The notes under the pieces were generated by a model. That model did not search any database. It saw only the letters and a list, made by a program, of their open reading frames with translations, and was not told where the DNA came from. 49,463 nt of DNA from Rhodospirillaceae bacterium (GTDB taxonomy: Bacteria > Pseudomonadota > Alphaproteobacteria > Bin65), in NCBI GenBank assembly GCA_009840595.1, contig VXNK01000054.1, forward strand, positions 1-49,463, in the 5' to 3' direction. The first letter of the stretch is position 1. Every line of letters begins with the position of its first letter. A program made the position numbers and the translations under genes. Below are positions 47,858 through 49,463 of this stretch, piece by piece.

Positions 47858-49167
47858 CAGGCGCCGTCCCGGCCGGAGGGCGGCGCGGCGTCGGCGGCGC
47901 CGGGCAGGCCGGCGAGGCAGGGCTCCAGCAAGGCCATCGTCCGGTCCAGGATGCCGGCGCTGTCCTCGACCGCGGCGGCGGCCCTGGCCGCCCGGTCCCG
48001 GCATTCGGCCGGGTCCGCGAGCAGGCAACACACCGCGGGCGCCAGCGCATCGGCCGACGGGACGGTCTCGCTCGCCCCGGCCGACCGCAGGACGCCGGCG
48101 ATCTCGGCGAAGTTGCCGACATGCGGGCCGTGCAGGATCGCGCAGTCGAGCTGCGCCGGCTCGATGAGGTTCTGGCCGCCGTGCGGCGTCAGGGAGCCGC
48201 CGACGAAGGCGACCGGCGCCGCGCGGTAGAACAGGCCCAGCTCGCCCAGCGTATCGGCGATGTAGATGTCGGCGGCGCGGTCGGGCACGGCGCCGGCGCT
48301 GCGCAGCCCGACGGCATGGCCGGCGCGTCGCAGGTCGTCCGCGATGGCGGGACCGCGCTCCGGATGGCGCGGGACGAGGATAAGCAGCGCGTCGCCGAAC
48401 TGCCGGCGCACGGCCCGGTGTGCATCGGCGATCGCCGCCTCCTCGCCCGGATGGGTGCTGGCGGCGAGCCAGACCGGCCGGTCGGCCAGCGCCTGCCCGA
48501 CCGCGGCAAGCGCCGCCGGGTCGGCCGGCAACGGCGCGGCAGCCATCTTGAGATTGCCCGGCGTCTCGACGCGCCGGGCGCCGAGCCGGCGGAACCGTTC
48601 GGCATCGGTTCCCGACTGGGCCATGACCGGATCGAACGCCCGGATCAGCCGCCGCGCGACGTCCGGGAAGCGCCGCCAGCGCCGGAACGACCGGGCGGAC
48701 ATCCGCCCGTTGAGCAGCACCGCCGCCGGCACCCGCGCGGCGGTTTCGGCGAGCAGGGCCGGCCACAACTCGCTCTCGACCCACAGGGCGAGGTCCGGCC
48801 GGTAGTGGTCCAGGAAGCGCCGCACCCAGGCCGGGCAGTCGACGGGCGCGAACTGGTGGAAGGCGCGCGCCGGCAGACGCTCGTCCATCAGCCTGGCCGA
48901 AGTGACGGTACCCGACGTGACCATGACATGGGCCGCCGGCAGGCGCGTCAGAACCCGGCCGATCAGCGGCAGGGCCGACTGGGCTTCGCCGACGCTGGCG
49001 GCGTGCAGCCAGATCAGGGCGCCGTCTGGCCGGGTCCGGCGCGGGTGGCCCATGCGCTCTCGAAACCGGTCCGGATGCTCCTTACCGCGCGCGCGCCGGC
49101 GCATCAGCGCCAGCCGGGCAACCGGCGGCGCCAGCCGGCCGGCGCCGCGATACAGGCCGAGCAGCAT
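47857..49167 (-). CDS. waaA: 3-Deoxy-D-manno-octulosonic acid transferase
   Basis: A 436-residue Kdo transferase that adds Kdo from CMP-Kdo to lipid A precursor at the inner membrane. Seen: LYRGAGRLAPPVARLAL membrane-anchor start, GALIWLHAASVGEAQSALPLI with the catalytic Glu61, VTSGTVTSARLM, LWVESELWPALL, GNLKM, the nucleotide-sugar part STHPGEE, ILVPRHPERG, and GGSLTPHGGQNLIEPAQL. ATG 49167 lies 22 bp after the upstream ABC transporter stop. Whether one or two Kdo residues are added is not evident. Confidence 0.96.
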   Translation of the reverse strand: MLLGLYRGAGRLAPPVARLALMRRRARGKEHPDRFRERMGHPRRTRPDGALIWLHAASVGEAQSALPLIGRVLTRLPAAHVMVTSGTVTSARLMDERLPARAFHQFAPVDCPAWVRRFLDHYRPDLALWVESELWPALLAETAARVPAAVLLNGRMSARSFRRWRRFPDVARRLIRAFDPVMAQSGTDAERFRRLGARRVETPGNLKMAAAPLPADPAALAAVGQALADRPVWLAASTHPGEEAAIADAHRAVRRQFGDALLILVPRHPERGPAIADDLRRAGHAVGLRSAGAVPDRAADIYIADTLGELGLFYRAAPVAFVGGSLTPHGGQNLIEPAQLDCAILHGPHVGNFAEIAGVLRSAGASETVPSADALAPAVCCLLADPAECRDRAARAAAAVEDSAGILDRTMALLEPCLAGLPGAADAAPPSGRDGA

Positions 49168-49189
49168 GGTTCCGCTTACCCGGCGCCGT

Positions 49190-49463
49190 TCATCCGGCGC
49201 CGCCGGGCCGCCCGACCGCCTGCTGGGCGTGCAGGCGGGCGAAGGCGCCGCCCGCGGCGACCAGGTCGCTATGGCTGCCGCACTCCACGACGCGGCCCTC
49301 GTCCAGCACATAAACGATGTCGGCATCGACGATGGTGGACAGCCGGTGGGCGATGACGACGGTCGTCCGGCCCCGGCGCAACGAATCCAGCGCAGCCTGG
49401 ACCTGGCGCTCCGATTCGGTGTCGAGCGCCGAGGTCGCCTCGTCGAGCAGCAGGATCGGCGCG
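49190..49463 (-). CDS. MsbA-like ABC transporter, C-terminal end only
   Basis: The last 90 residues of an ABC exporter, cut by the window edge. Seen: Walker [27 protein letters not shown], switch-His block [46 protein letters not shown]. The sequence fits MsbA-type lipid-flippase nucleotide-binding domains, and its place ahead of waaA and lpxK supports lipid A export. The symbol msbA is likely but cannot be proved from the end alone. Confidence 0.9.
   Translation of the reverse strand, partial: APILLLDEATSALDTESERQVQAALDSLRRGRTTVVIAHRLSTIVDADIVYVLDEGRVVECGSHSDLVAAGGAFARLHAQQAVGRPGGAG

Noticed and set aside
1-49463. tRNA or rRNA genes
   Set aside because: No cloverleaf-like or rRNA-like segment was recognised by eye; a covariance-model scan would be needed to exclude a tRNA fully.

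Overview
This is a 49.5 kb, very GC-rich (roughly two-thirds G+C by eye) bacterial chromosomal segment. The gene set points to an alphaproteobacterium, probably near the Rhodospirillales: a RegB/RegA redox two-component pair, a Usg-family protein, a DUF1178 protein, hisF-hisE next to a HIT protein, an intracellular PHA depolymerase with a Cys nucleophile, MlaA/MlaC, an lpxK-waaA-msbA lipid A/LPS cluster, and a BoxR-controlled aerobic benzoyl-CoA pathway. No species can be named from the sequence alone. No rRNA, tRNA, CRISPR array, prophage or transposase gene was found. The first ~140 bases are homopolymer-rich and look like a poor contig end.

Layout. 0.2-6.7 kb: an SDR gene, then on the + strand an AlkX/YcaQ-type DNA glycosylase and a tightly coupled urate-degradation operon (HD-domain diiron-type protein, urate hydroxylase PuuD, allantoinase PuuE, allantoicase, ureidoglycolate lyase) joined by four ATGA stop/start overlaps. 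6.65-7.04 kb: a gene-free AT-rich stretch with palindromes and near-DnaA boxes. 7-13.6 kb: a CLC chloride protein with CBS domains, a thioesterase, a small membrane protein, mlaA-mlaC and a sulfatase. 13.6-14.7 kb: a gene-poor repeat zone with a broken gene end. 14.7-26.6 kb: a Baeyer-Villiger-type monooxygenase, a SnoaL-like protein, korAB (2-oxoacid:ferredoxin oxidoreductase), a ferredoxin-NADP reductase, usg, boxB, boxC, boxR and a divergent MioC-like flavodoxin.

26.7-39.8 kb: an MFS transporter, an orphan ABC-2 permease, an orphan molybdenum hydroxylase large subunit, a family III CoA-transferase, an Ada-like methyltransferase, a YgjP-type metallopeptidase, PHA depolymerase, a CobC-like phosphatase with a degenerate CobS-like membrane protein, and an ABC-2 transporter pair. 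39.9-49.5 kb: regB-regA, a second repeat zone, HIT, hisE, hisF, a methyltransferase, DUF1178, a mandelate-racemase-like enzyme, and lpxK-waaA-msbA (the last cut by the window end).

Main points of interest: (1) a PhnZ/MIOX-like HD protein leads the urate operon; (2) the box cluster lacks boxA and the CoA ligase, but is bracketed by a ferredoxin-NADP reductase and a flavodoxin that could supply BoxB with electrons; (3) TGCA-N6-TGCA arrays overlie the boxC and boxR promoters and are strong BoxR operator candidates; (4) several enzymes have telling active-site changes (CLC proton glutamate is Val, mandelate racemase second lysine is Arg, CobS Asp motif is lost); (5) four unrelated non-coding tandem arrays all have a 14-bp unit; (6) a dispersed inverted-repeat family and a 22-bp exact repeat spaced exactly 1000 bp apart mark recombination around 13.6-14.7 kb.
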